This document shows, piece by piece, positions 47,209 to 55,231 of a stretch of DNA of 64,000 bases. The notes below the pieces were generated by a model. It searched no databases, was not told the origin of the DNA, and saw only the letters and a list, made by a program, of their open reading frames with translations. The stretch's first letter is position 1; each line of letters begins with the position of its first letter. A program made the translations under genes and the position numbers. The stretch covers positions 1,426,001 through 1,490,000 of the forward strand of contig NZ_JACRTF010000001.1 in NCBI RefSeq assembly GCF_014385165.1, in the 5' to 3' direction. The DNA is from Jilunia laotingensis (GTDB lineage Bacteria; Bacteroidota; Bacteroidia; Bacteroidales; Bacteroidaceae).

Positions 47209-47919
47209 TCACAGCATCATATGCCTCCTGATGGAGAATTTCACAATTGCCATCGCATTAATGCAACTGAACTGGATATCCATCGGGTCGTGATGCGGAT
47301 TATAGCTGACAAGTTTGATGCAGCCTTCCTTCTCTGAATGATTGACGTATTTCACCGCCAGGTATTCATCGCCATCGATGGTGAATGACACCAGGTACAT
47401 CTCACCATAAATAAGGCTGTTGAAACTGCTGATTTCTTTAAAACCTGCGATATCACCCGATTTCAGAATGGGATACATACTGTCACCGCTGATATATACT
47501 GCACCATCGCAGGAAGGAATGTTGGGAATCTGGATTTTTCCCAGCATATATTGATGTTTGTTAGTGAGCAAAGTCTTCAGATTGGCCGCTGCCGTGATGT
47601 CGTACAAAGTCACACTACGGTCGTCCACTGCTTCCGATGTTTTCGGATTGTGAATTATCTGCACTTCGCCCTGCACCCATTTGCTTTCACAAAACTTCGC
47701 CAAATGGTGGGGATTTCCTTTTCCAACCAACAACCAATTCAAATCTACGTCATTCAGTTTATTCAGTAACAGAGGAAAATCAATCCGGTTCCTAGCACAC
47801 CAATTCGATACAGTACCTCGTGAAACCCCCAAATAGCTTGCTAGTTCGCTATCATTCTTAAATCCCAAGGCCAGTTTGGCACGCTTTACAATCCCTGTAA
47901 CATCCAAAATCGTATCCAT
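47209..47919 (-). CDS. CI-type repressor with S24 (LexA-like) peptidase domain
   Basis: 236 residues. N-terminal helix-turn-helix of phage CI type (NDSELASYLGVSRGTVSNWC, about 22-41) and a C-terminal S24 domain with the Ser-Lys dyad: Ser147 in YISGDSMYPILKSGD and Lys190 in YLAVKYV. The usual Ala-Gly self-cleavage dipeptide is not evident, so RecA-driven autocleavage is uncertain. It is divergent from a promoter holding a palindrome (48014-48046), which it probably represses, together with its own promoter via another palindrome at 47972-47983. Confidence 0.88.
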   Translation of the reverse strand: MDTILDVTGIVKRAKLALGFKNDSELASYLGVSRGTVSNWCARNRIDFPLLLNKLNDVDLNWLLVGKGNPHHLAKFCESKWVQGEVQIIHNPKTSEAVDDRSVTLYDITAAANLKTLLTNKHQYMLGKIQIPNIPSCDGAVYISGDSMYPILKSGDIAGFKEISSFNSLIYGEMYLVSFTIDGDEYLAVKYVNHSEKEGCIKLVSYNPHHDPMDIQFSCINAMAIVKFSIRRHMML

Positions 47920-47971
47920 CTCACTCCCTTTTAATAATGTAAATATTTATAAACTCATAATCAACTAATCG

Positions 47972-47983
47972 ATAATCGATTAT
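47972..47983. promoter_or_regulatory. Palindrome ATAATCGATTAT upstream of the repressor gene
   Basis: A 12-bp perfect palindrome overlapping a second ATCGAT (47968-47973), 53 bases upstream of the repressor start. Likely an autoregulatory operator, by analogy with CI-type repressors. Confidence 0.4.
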
Positions 47984-48013
47984 AGTTTATTTTATGATTA
48001 ACTCTCAAGAATA

Positions 48014-48046
48014 TTTGTTTTCTATACGAAAACAGTATTATATTTG
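48014..48046 (+). promoter_or_regulatory. Sigma-ABfr promoter with an embedded palindromic operator
   Basis: TTTG (48014-48017), 21 bases, perfect -7 box TATATTTG (48039-48046). Between the two elements lies the 17-bp palindrome GTTTTC-TATAC-GAAAAC (48017-48033). A protein bound there would block the promoter, which drives the region facing away from the S24 repressor. Confidence 0.6.
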
Positions 48047-48100
48047 TGACAAACAAATCACTAATTTGTTTCAAAATTATAAATTAAAAATAGAACAGCT

Positions 48101-48133
48101 ATGAAAAACAGCAAAAAGTTTACGAAAGATTAA
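48101..48133 (+). CDS. Possible 10-residue leader peptide
   Basis: ATG at 48101 opens a frame of ten codons (MKNSKKFTKD) ending TAA 48131-48133, about 48 bases after the predicted start of the operator-controlled transcript. A short hairpin (TGTCCG/CGGACA, about 48150-48167) follows. It could be a leader peptide or chance. Confidence 0.25.
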   Translation: MKNSKKFTKD

Positions 48134-48230
48134 AGAAACAGCCGAAGACTGTCCGTTTGCCGGACATAAATGATCTCCAAGCCAGTCATAGGCATCGCAC
48201 GTGATAGTAATAGCTACTCATCGCGATCAC

Positions 48231-48315
48231 CTTTAATACCCAACACATTAGCCATTAATACTTGGCACAATGGCTATTAATATCTGACATGATAACTATT
48301 AATACCCGGCAAAAC
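48231..48315. repeat. Tandem array of four diverged 22-bp units
   Basis: Units begin at 48231, 48253, 48275 and 48297 (the last incomplete, 19 bp), each with a TATTAATAYYNGRCA-like core (CTTTAATACCC, CATTAATACTTGGCA, TATTAATATCTGACA, TATTAATACCCGGCA). No spacers. It lies in the leader between the operator-bearing promoter and the zinc-ribbon gene. The period equals that of the unrelated array at 28908. Confidence 0.75.
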
Positions 48316-48346
48316 AAAAATAAACGAATTACCAACAATTTAAAAA

Positions 48347-48676
48347 ATGAAAATTAACATGGAAAACTCGATGAATCAAACTCGTTACATCTGTGGATGT
48401 TGCAAAAAAGAACTCCCGGAGGAATCATTCTACGTGAATAGTAAACAGCACCGTGACAACTATTGCAAAGAGTGCCGCAAAGTGGTCAGTCGCGACCGTT
48501 ATGTCACGGTGAGAAGTACCCAAATAGCAAACAGGAATTATCCTGTCATCACTCGTATAGCAGATCGGGAAACACGGATGGAACTTATCTCCCACGCCTT
48601 GCAAGTGGTTGCCGAAAGTATAGAACGAAAAAGAAGGAAAAGATGGGATGAGGACTTGGAGAAAGAAGAGAATTAA
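48347..48676 (+). CDS. Small zinc-ribbon protein
   Basis: 109 residues. Cys pairs CGCCKKELP and YCKEC form a four-Cys zinc-binding domain (about residues 16-43), like HNH-less zinc ribbons of phage proteins; the rest is helical and ends highly charged (ERKRRKRWDEDLEKEEN). The start at 48347 gives MKINMENSMNQ; a start at the second Met is possible. It lies 62 bases before the DUF4373 gene in the same direction and probably shares its transcript. Function unknown. Confidence 0.7.
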   Translation: MKINMENSMNQTRYICGCCKKELPEESFYVNSKQHRDNYCKECRKVVSRDRYVTVRSTQIANRNYPVITRIADRETRMELISHALQVVAESIERKRRKRWDEDLEKEEN

Positions 48677-48738
48677 AAGGAAGAATTAAAAAAGGAAAAG
48701 GAGAGAGGGGATACTGAGAAAAAAGAAAGGAAAGAAAC

Positions 48739-49695
48739 ATGTCAAGAATAAAAAAACGGGGATTGGACTATTTCCCCATGAATACCGATTTTACACAAGA
48801 CCGCAGTGTGCGGCGCATCATGAGACAAGAAGGAGACGGCGCTTTTGCCGTCTTGTTCAATGCTCTTTCGTACATCTATGCAGGCGAAGGGTATTTTGTA
48901 CGGGCAGACACTTTATTTTACGAAGACCTGGCAGCCAGTCTCTTTGAAAAAAGCGGAGAAGGCGTGAAACGCATCATTTGCCTGGCAGTGGAATATGGAA
49001 TATTCGACACTTCACTCTTCAGTCGGTTCGGGATACTGACTTCCGCTGAAATTCAACGGCAATATCTCTTCAGCACCAAACGGCGAAAAGCTTCTCAAAT
49101 GAATGCTGATTACTGCTTGCTCTCCGATGCCGAACTCGCAGGCCTTCAACCGTCAAACAGCAGAAAATCAAGCAGTAAAGCAAAGGATGGAGAAGCGGAT
49201 GAAAAAAGAACGAAAATTCAAAATGTTACATTTAGCACCGAAAATGTTACATCCGGTACACATAGCATAGCAAAGCATAGCATAGCACAGCAAAGAATAG
49301 CAGAGAATAGCAAAGAACTCCCCCCTCCTGTTCCCCCCAAGGGGAAGAATGCCGGCACAGCCGGAGAAGAGGTTGAAAATGACGATAGAGAAGAGGAGAT
49401 TTCTCCTGAGAAAACTGAAACCGGATATCCTTCCGGACGGAAACAATGGACACAGGAATTCATCAATACCTTACAACCACCTGCCGACGGCATTCCCAGG
49501 AATTATGAAGGGCTGTTATGCAATCTGTTACACTATCACATCCCACCTTCGGAACAATACGCCATCATCCGCAAAAGCAATTACGGCATCATAGGCAATC
49601 CCGTCTGGAAAGGTTTCAGTAACCTACGCAACAGTTGTGGCAAAATCAAATTACCGGGCAGATACCTGCTTAGTGTGATAAATGTAAAATCTTAA
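48739..49695 (+). CDS. DUF4373 (Lin1244/Lin1753-type N-terminal domain) protein
   Basis: 318 residues. Residues 8-115 match the DUF4373 type (GLDYFPMNTDFTQDRSVRRI; GDGAFAVLFNALSYIYAGEG; FDTSLFSRFGILTSAEIQRQ), found in phage and plasmid replication-like proteins. A low-complexity middle holds a pentanucleotide repeat translated as HSIAKHSIAQQRIAENSK. The C-terminal ~80 residues are a second small domain (FINTLQPPADGIPRNYEGLL ... ILCN-type helices; GIIGNPVWKGFSNLRN). With the S24 repressor and zinc ribbon it looks like a domesticated phage early module. Confidence 0.82.
   Translation: MSRIKKRGLDYFPMNTDFTQDRSVRRIMRQEGDGAFAVLFNALSYIYAGEGYFVRADTLFYEDLAASLFEKSGEGVKRIICLAVEYGIFDTSLFSRFGILTSAEIQRQYLFSTKRRKASQMNADYCLLSDAELAGLQPSNSRKSSSKAKDGEADEKRTKIQNVTFSTENVTSGTHSIAKHSIAQQRIAENSKELPPPVPPKGKNAGTAGEEVENDDREEEISPEKTETGYPSGRKQWTQEFINTLQPPADGIPRNYEGLLCNLLHYHIPPSEQYAIIRKSNYGIIGNPVWKGFSNLRNSCGKIKLPGRYLLSVINVKS
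49263..49317 (+). repeat. Eleven pentanucleotide repeats inside the DUF4373 gene
   Basis: Variants of TAGCA/AAGCA/CAGCA/AAGAA/GAGAA follow one another in a strict 5-bp period from 49263 to 49317. Because 5 is not a multiple of 3, loss or gain of one unit would shift the frame, so the tract is a potential phase-variation site. Confidence 0.75.
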
Positions 49696-49835
49696 TAGGA
49701 TATTACACTATAAACTCCTATTAGTCATAGCTCCGCAGGTGTAGCCATTTGAATATGATTGATGAAATTCCAAATATAAATCGCTTATCATCAATAATTT
49801 TCCAACAAACTTCACCACAATCCAGAAAAAACATT

Positions 49836-49895
49836 TATCTTTGCCCTATGCTTTTCGCCCATCAACGTGATGAAATAGGCGAAAAGTTGTTTTTA
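49836..49895 (+). terminator. -7 box followed by strong hairpin and T tract
   Basis: CTTTTCGCC (49851-49859) pairs with GGCGAAAAG (49878-49886), followed by TTGTTTTTA. It could terminate the DUF4373 transcript. A perfect -7 box TATCTTTG (49836-49843) lies directly before it, so it may instead be the start of a separate short RNA. Confidence 0.5.
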
Positions 49896-49917
49896 CTAAA
49901 TTATTGGAGTAAATAAC

Positions 49918-50108
49918 GTATTGTCTCTTGTGTTCGAAACTTAGCACCTTTTGGTTTACAGAGAGATGATACAACAGATACTCCACGTAAGATGACTGTG
50001 TATCAACATATCAGTTAAAGATATGTTATATATAATCGCTTGGCGTGGATTTCTGTTGTTATCATTATCTTGTAAACGGGTTTGCTAAGACCTAGAACAC
50101 AGATAGTG
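49918..50108 (+). ncRNA. Rod-shaped structured RNA resembling 6S RNA
   Basis: About 190 bases fold on themselves over the full length. Pairs from outside in: TATTGTCT with AGATAGTG; TGTTC (49931-35) with GAACA (50095-99); TTAGCA (49941-46) with TGCTAA (50083-88); GTTTACA (49954-60) with TGTAAAC (50071-77); GATGAT and ACAACAGA (49965-78) with TCTGTTGT and ATCATTATC (50052-69); CCACG (49983-87) with CGTGG (50044-48); apical AACATATC with GATATGTT. A long interrupted helix with central bubbles and small apical hairpin is the 6S architecture. A T7 tract at about 50127 supports the plus strand. No protein frame fits. Confidence 0.6.
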
Positions 50109-50257
50109 GTTCAACAGTGTCCATGCTTTTTTTATATCCGCACAGATACATCCCCCCCTTGCATCGGCAAAGGATAAAATGCAAGGACACTCGTTGTTCC
50201 ATAAATTCAGAACACTATTTCTCTCCCTTTGTAGAACTGATAAATAAAAAGGATGCT

Positions 50258-50698
50258 ATGCCAAAATGGATCAGCATAAATGAAGCTGCACGCAAGTACG
50301 GTGTCGAGGCAGAAGATATACGTATCTGGGCGGAAATGAAAGAAATCGCTATATCCTCCATTGAAAATACTTTCACCGTAGACGATGAGAGTATTCAGGA
50401 ATTCTTAAGCCAACATCAGGTAACACCCACAAGAGAATACATCAGTTCCTTGTTTAACCTATACAGCAACCAATGGAAAATCTCCGAATTATATCTGGAA
50501 ATTGTCAATCTGCAAAAAAAGGAAATCCAACGACAAGAAGAAGAAATATCCCAGTTGAATAAGTTGCTTGAAATGATAGAGGAACATGATAGGATACTGG
50601 AAGATAGCTATCATAAACTTTACATGTCCTTAGAACAGCCACCTACCAACTGTTGGATAAAGAAGTTATGGAAAAAGATAATAAGAAAAGAAATGTAA
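50258..50698 (+). CDS. Small protein with MerR/excisionase-like HTH and coiled coil
   Basis: 146 residues from the ATG at 50258; longer upstream frames run into the structured RNA and lack coding character. The start MPKWISINEAARKYGVEAEDIRIW resembles a winged-helix DNA-binding domain that recognises its site with a short N-terminal HTH. Then a helical segment and a coiled coil (LQKKEIQRQEEEISQLNKLL, about 93-112), ending basic (IKKLWKKIIRKEM). No family recognised. It stands alone between the RNA and the DUF1016 gene; possibly a small regulator of a mobile or defence locus. Confidence 0.65.
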   Translation: MPKWISINEAARKYGVEAEDIRIWAEMKEIAISSIENTFTVDDESIQEFLSQHQVTPTREYISSLFNLYSNQWKISELYLEIVNLQKKEIQRQEEEISQLNKLLEMIEEHDRILEDSYHKLYMSLEQPPTNCWIKKLWKKIIRKEM

Positions 50699-50702
50699 GA
50701 AA

Positions 50703-50885
50703 TAATTCTCAAATAGTACTGTTCATTAAAATTATGCCATTTTTTAATTTATCAGAATATTTTTTCATATTTCTCAAACTCCCAAAAAGAATATCTGCAT
50801 TCTTAGATTTAAAGGCATCAACATATTCTTTTTTAGGCTCATTTATATCTTACCAACTAAACAGGAAACGCTTTACTAAACCCTG
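50703..50885 (-). pseudogene. Possible gene fragment with an in-frame stop
   Basis: The minus strand reads GLVKRFLFSW, stop, DINEPKKEYVDAFKSKNADI, then LFGSLRNMKKYSDKLKNGII, stop. The composition is protein-like and the stop interrupts it. No start codon and no family assignment; the rest of this 420-base gap holds only the promoter of the next gene. Confidence 0.25.
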
Positions 50886-51071
50886 ATTTAAAGAATTAAA
50901 AGATTTTATCATCAACTCACTCTTTTTACCAGCTACATGAAAATCAAAATTAAATTCAAATCCAGCATTCTCCTTTTGTTATAAATTGGGGTGTGAATGT
51001 CGCATCTTGATCTATGTGCTTACAAAGATAACCTTTTCATTTTTAATTTATTAGTTTTGGAAACCAATTTA

Positions 51072-51101
51072 TTGATTCTCTGTTTTATTTTCGTACTTTT
51101 G
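51072..51101 (+). promoter_or_regulatory. Sigma-ABfr promoter for the DUF1016 gene
   Basis: TTG (51072-51074), 19 bases, perfect -7 box TACTTTTG (51094-51101). It lies 19 bases before the ATG at 51120 and excludes the longer upstream frame as the true start. Confidence 0.65.
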
Positions 51102-51119
51102 CATCCAAAGAAGAACAAA

Positions 51120-52223
51120 ATGAATATAAATCAGAACTATATAGAAGCAGTAAAAAACATAAAGGCTGCTATTTTACGCAGTCAGTACCGTGCTGCCGCA
51201 TCAGTGAATAAAGAGCAGCTCTCTTTGTATTATGGTATTGGGCGGTATGTTTCGGAAAACTCCCGTAAAGACTTTTGGGGTAAAGGAGCGATAGAACAGA
51301 TCTCTGCGATGTTGCAAAAAGAGCTTCCGGGATTGAGGGGATTTTCTGCAACCAGCATAAGGAATATGCGCATATTCTACGAAGAATGGAACAATGTTTT
51401 AAATCATCAGCCGCTAGCTGATGATTTAGTACTGAATGAAAAATTATTGCTAATGACAATTCATCAGCCAGTGGCGGATGATTTTAACTGGACTGATTTC
51501 TTATCAATAGGTTTCAGTCACCATACGGAAATCATCGCTAAGGCTAAAACATTAGATGCGAGAATGTTCTATATACATGAATGTGCCACTCGATATTGGA
51601 ACAAATACACTTTGAGGGATTATTTGAAAGCCGACCTTTACCATCATCGGGGAGCGTTGCCCAACAATTTTGCCCAAACACTGCCCGATACGAAACAGGC
51701 AATTAAAGCTATCTGTTCTTTCAAAGATGATTACTTGTTAGACTTTATCAATATAGAAGAACTGGATGAGCGGGAAGAGGACATAAACGAGCGTGTTATA
51801 GAAAAAACAATTGTCGCTAACGTGAAGAGGTTTATTATGACTTTTGGTCAGGATTTTAGCTTTATAGGTAATCAATACCGTATTGAGGTGGCAGAAGAAG
51901 AAATGTTCATTGATTTGTTGTTTTTCAATCGAGAACTCAATTCTTTGGTAGCGGTAGAATTGAAGTCCGGGAAATTTCGTACTTCGTATTTAGGACAACT
52001 GAATACTTATCTTTCCGCTTTGGATTCATATGTGAGAAAGCCACACGAAAATCCCTCTATCGGAATAATACTTTGCAGAGAAATGAACCAAACCTTTGTA
52101 GAATTTGCAGTTCGTGATTATAACAAGCCAATGGGAGTTGCTACTTACCGTGCATCCGAAGATATGCCGGAACGACTTCGTAAAGCATTACCGGATATAG
52201 AAGAATTGAAGAATTTATTATAG
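51120..52223 (+). CDS. DUF1016/YhcG-type PD-(D/E)XK nuclease-domain protein
   Basis: 367 residues from ATG 51120. The N-terminal DUF1016 part has AILRSQYRAAASVNKEQLSL and LPGLRGFSATSIRNMRIFYE; the C-terminal nuclease-like domain carries FIDLLFFNRELNSLVAVELK, i.e. Asp and Glu-x-Lys of the PD-(D/E)XK fold (about residues 260-282). Such proteins occur near restriction-modification and mobile genes; activity is not established. The hinge has two similar copies of NHQPLADD/IHQPVADD, coded by palindromic DNA (51405-51423 and 51462-51480). Confidence 0.88.
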   Translation: MNINQNYIEAVKNIKAAILRSQYRAAASVNKEQLSLYYGIGRYVSENSRKDFWGKGAIEQISAMLQKELPGLRGFSATSIRNMRIFYEEWNNVLNHQPLADDLVLNEKLLLMTIHQPVADDFNWTDFLSIGFSHHTEIIAKAKTLDARMFYIHECATRYWNKYTLRDYLKADLYHHRGALPNNFAQTLPDTKQAIKAICSFKDDYLLDFINIEELDEREEDINERVIEKTIVANVKRFIMTFGQDFSFIGNQYRIEVAEEEMFIDLLFFNRELNSLVAVELKSGKFRTSYLGQLNTYLSALDSYVRKPHENPSIGIILCREMNQTFVEFAVRDYNKPMGVATYRASEDMPERLRKALPDIEELKNLL

Positions 52224-52326
52224 GGTAAGGTTTAGTTCATTCTTTTGTCTATACAGCAGCCAAAACAAACTAAACCTATTTCTATTGATAGCAAAGTATA
52301 TGTGCTAGCGAAAAGAAAACATACAA

Positions 52327-53730
52327 TCAAAACTCACAAAGCACCCCACAAACCTTATCCTGAAAATCTCGCGCTTTGGCAGCAGAAAGAACATTCTGAT
52401 TCATGATGACAAAAGCGATATCATGTCCGTTGGAAGCTTTTAAGTAGCCTGCCAAAGCATTGATAGCAGTGTAAGAACCAGTCTTGGCATGCACGTTTTT
52501 GTAAGCTTTAGTCTGCTTCATCCGGTATTTTAAGGTACCATCGATACCGGCTACGGGCAGGGATTTATAAAGCTTCCGGAATACATCGGTACGGGAATAA
52601 GCAAATTTGAGGAAATCGACCAACAGGGCAGGGGAGAGGTAATCGTAGTTGGAAAGGCCACAACCATCAACGATTTTATAATCAGCAGGCTGGTGCCCCA
52701 GTTGCCGAATGAGTTTATTGATTTCAGCAATCCCGTCTTTGGCAGAAATGTGTTTCTTTCCGGTAGCCTGGGCTCCGAGACGGCACAACAAAGCTTCGGC
52801 ACTGAGATTATCGCTTTCTTTCATGGTCTGGTTGACCACCTCTTGAACTGGACGTTCATAACGAACCATACAAGTGGAAAGACTGTCGGGAGTGAAAGCA
52901 GCAAAAGCATATCCAAACGGAATCTCCATTCCCCTATCTTTCAGTCGCTCCGAAAAAACATGCATGAAGAAATCCTGCGATGAAAAAACATTGATATCCG
53001 AACTATGCCTGTTTTCCACATTACCGCTGACCATAAGATTATTCTTATTTTCAAGCCATCCACGGGTAAGTTCAAATTTCCCGGCAGAAGGAGTACGTGT
53101 CCGGGTAGTGTTTGTAAGGGTATAGTACGAAGATGCCGGGTCGCAGACCACACTAGCCGCTTCACCACGCTCTACGGACGGAGTAACCGTTACGGTGACC
53201 ATCCCTTTATGATACATCAATGGTGAGAGATAGGGCTGATAAGCAGCCGGCGTATCGTCCCACGCCCAACCATGTCCCCAATACAGGGAGTCTTTCATGG
53301 AAATATCACCGTAGACTCTACCATCGATAGCAGAAAAAGGATAAGTAATGACTTTATCGACCAAAGTATCGAGGCTTTGGTCATCAAATTCAGGATCGAA
53401 ACCTCCTATCACATACAGATCGCCACGCAAAGTATCCTGTTCGATGATTCCTTTATACCAGACTTCCGTACGAAACGGCTCATCGGCATCGGGACGGGAA
53501 AGAGCCGTAATCGTTGTGAGAAGCTTCATTGTCGAAGCCGGCCGGCAGAGTTTGGTATCGCGGTACGTATATACCGGCTTCTTTGCCGTCAAGTCGAACA
53601 CGGAAATACCTACTTCGGAGCCGGCAGGCAATCCTTTTATAAGGTAATCTATTTTTGAAGAAACATCTGCTTGTGCCCATAAGAGAGAAAACGAAACAGA
53701 TAAAATAAGTAACAAGAGGATTCTGCGCAT
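52327..53730 (-). CDS. dacB: D-alanyl-D-alanine carboxypeptidase/endopeptidase (PBP4, S13 family)
   Basis: 467 residues from ATG 53730, which starts the signal peptide MRRILLLLILSVSFSLLWAQ. Penicillin-binding motifs: Ser66 in RPASTMKLL (SxxK), ESDNLSAE (SxN, about 304) and HAKTGSYTAI (KTG, about 417). The large insertion between the first two motifs is typical of the S13 family. It trims or cleaves peptidoglycan peptides in the periplasm. A monocistronic gene flanked by gaps on both sides. Confidence 0.93.
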   Translation of the reverse strand: MRRILLLLILSVSFSLLWAQADVSSKIDYLIKGLPAGSEVGISVFDLTAKKPVYTYRDTKLCRPASTMKLLTTITALSRPDADEPFRTEVWYKGIIEQDTLRGDLYVIGGFDPEFDDQSLDTLVDKVITYPFSAIDGRVYGDISMKDSLYWGHGWAWDDTPAAYQPYLSPLMYHKGMVTVTVTPSVERGEAASVVCDPASSYYTLTNTTRTRTPSAGKFELTRGWLENKNNLMVSGNVENRHSSDINVFSSQDFFMHVFSERLKDRGMEIPFGYAFAAFTPDSLSTCMVRYERPVQEVVNQTMKESDNLSAEALLCRLGAQATGKKHISAKDGIAEINKLIRQLGHQPADYKIVDGCGLSNYDYLSPALLVDFLKFAYSRTDVFRKLYKSLPVAGIDGTLKYRMKQTKAYKNVHAKTGSYTAINALAGYLKASNGHDIAFVIMNQNVLSAAKARDFQDKVCGVLCEF

Positions 53731-53790
53731 AAAATTTATATTTATCGGATCGTAAATGTCAAAAGCCATTATCTATATTCCTTTTAAACA

Positions 53791-53850
53791 CGGATTACAC
53801 AGATTGCACGACTTTTTAATCTACAAAAGCTGTGTTATCTGTGTAATCCG
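53791..53850. terminator. Long inverted repeat between lpdA and dacB
   Basis: CGGATTACACAGAT (53791-53804) and ATCTGTGTAATCCG (53837-53850) are perfectly complementary with a 32-base loop. It lies just after the lpdA stop and is likely its terminator. The GGATTACACAGAT sequence type is one I associate with intergenic repeats of Bacteroides. Confidence 0.6.
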
Positions 53851-53883
53851 CGTCTAAAAAGATTCTATTTTAGGAACGGGGCT

Positions 53884-55227
53884 TTACAAGCCCTCCCTGA
53901 ATATTTCGGCAACCGTCGGATGAGGAAATACGATCTTCTTCCATTCCGTAGTTGTCAGCTTCAATTCCACCGCCATTCCTGCAAGGGTGATAATCTCAGA
54001 AGCAGGATTGCCAAGCACATGGGCACCCAGAATGGTCTTGTCCTCACCAATCAGGATCTTGCACACTCCATTCACTCCTTCGTTCTCGGCTACGAAGCGA
54101 CCGGAATAGGCCATAGGAAGCTTAACCGCATGGTAGGGAATGCCTTTGGCAAGCAGGCTCTCTTCCGTCTGCCCCACACCCGCAATTTCGGGATTGGTAT
54201 ATACCACACCGGGAATAGCCCGATAGCTCATGGTGTCTTCTTTGCCTAAAATAGCATGTACCGCTACTTCCGCTTCGCGGACGGCAGTATGTGCAAGGAG
54301 CGAGAAACCGGTCAGGTCACCACAAACATATACGCCCGGTACGGAGGTTTGCATCTTATTATCAACTGCTACATTACCTCGTTCAGTGAGCTGCAAGCCC
54401 AGATTCTCCAAGCCGAAACCTTTGCTAACCGGACGACGACCTACGCTCATCAATAGTTTCTCCGCTACAACGCTTCCCGCACCTTCGGCATTCTCATATG
54501 CCACGACAGCACCTTCCTCGCTTTGGGAAAGAGAAACAACCTTGGTACTCAGCAGGAATCTAATCCCCCGTTTAGCATATTCGGCACGAAGAAGGGCAGA
54601 AAGTTCTTTGTCCATTCCTCCCAATATCTCGTCCAACATCTCGATGACCGTAACCTGTACACCAAGACTATTGAAGAAGGAAGCAAATTCCATACCGATA
54701 ACTCCGCCCCCGACAATTGCCAGTGAAGCAGGCAGTTCCTTATTGTCGAGTGCATCCCGGTGCGTCCAGTAATCCACCGCTTGTATGCCTGCAATGGGCG
54801 GAATGAACGTTTCGGAGCCGGTGCAGATGATAAGGTTGTCACCCTCATACGTCTCTTCACCGCAACGAACCGTGTTTTTATCTATTATCTGTGCCTCACC
54901 GGTCACAATCGTTACATTATTGGAAGTAAGCTTTCCTTTCACTCCCAATACCAGCTTACGCACGACTTTGCTCTTACGCGCAATAATCTTCGACAGGTCG
55001 AAAGAAACCTCGGGTACGTTCACCGCATATTTTGAGGCATGTTTTGCCCCGTCATAGGTTTTAGCCGAATACAATAAGGTTTTGGTCGGGATACATCCTT
55101 CATTCAAGCATACCCCTCCTAAATTCTGCTTTTCAAAAAGCACCACACTAAGTCCGGCTTTGCCGGCAGCTTCGGCAGCCGTATAGCCCGCAGGGCCACC
55201 GCCAATAATCATTACCTGGTATTTCAT
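53884..55227 (-). CDS. lpdA: Dihydrolipoyl dehydrogenase
   Basis: 447 residues. FAD-binding GGGPAGYTAAEAAG at the start, redox-active cysteines 40 and 45 in GGVCLNEGCIPTKTL, NAD-binding GGGVIGMEFASFFNSLG, VYVCGDLTGF, and the C-terminal catalytic HPTVAE. It reoxidises lipoyl groups of 2-oxoacid dehydrogenase or glycine-cleavage complexes, whose other subunits are not in this window. Starts 4 bases after the PH-domain gene. Confidence 0.93.
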   Translation of the reverse strand: MKYQVMIIGGGPAGYTAAEAAGKAGLSVVLFEKQNLGGVCLNEGCIPTKTLLYSAKTYDGAKHASKYAVNVPEVSFDLSKIIARKSKVVRKLVLGVKGKLTSNNVTIVTGEAQIIDKNTVRCGEETYEGDNLIICTGSETFIPPIAGIQAVDYWTHRDALDNKELPASLAIVGGGVIGMEFASFFNSLGVQVTVIEMLDEILGGMDKELSALLRAEYAKRGIRFLLSTKVVSLSQSEEGAVVAYENAEGAGSVVAEKLLMSVGRRPVSKGFGLENLGLQLTERGNVAVDNKMQTSVPGVYVCGDLTGFSLLAHTAVREAEVAVHAILGKEDTMSYRAIPGVVYTNPEIAGVGQTEESLLAKGIPYHAVKLPMAYSGRFVAENEGVNGVCKILIGEDKTILGAHVLGNPASEIITLAGMAVELKLTTTEWKKIVFPHPTVAEIFREGL

Positions 55228-55231
55228 ATTA

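Noticed and set aside
47209..49695. Intact prophage
   Set aside because: Only a repressor, a zinc ribbon and a DUF4373 protein are present; no integrase, terminase, capsid or lysis genes and no attachment-site repeats were seen.
50117..50257. N-terminal extension of the small HTH protein
   Set aside because: The extra codons overlap the 3' end of the structured RNA and its T tract, and the HTH-like domain begins directly after the ATG at 50258.
50653..50886. 77-codon plus-strand frame after the HTH gene
   Set aside because: It starts inside the previous gene in another frame, is AT-driven and has no signal or family resemblance; the opposite strand reads more like protein.
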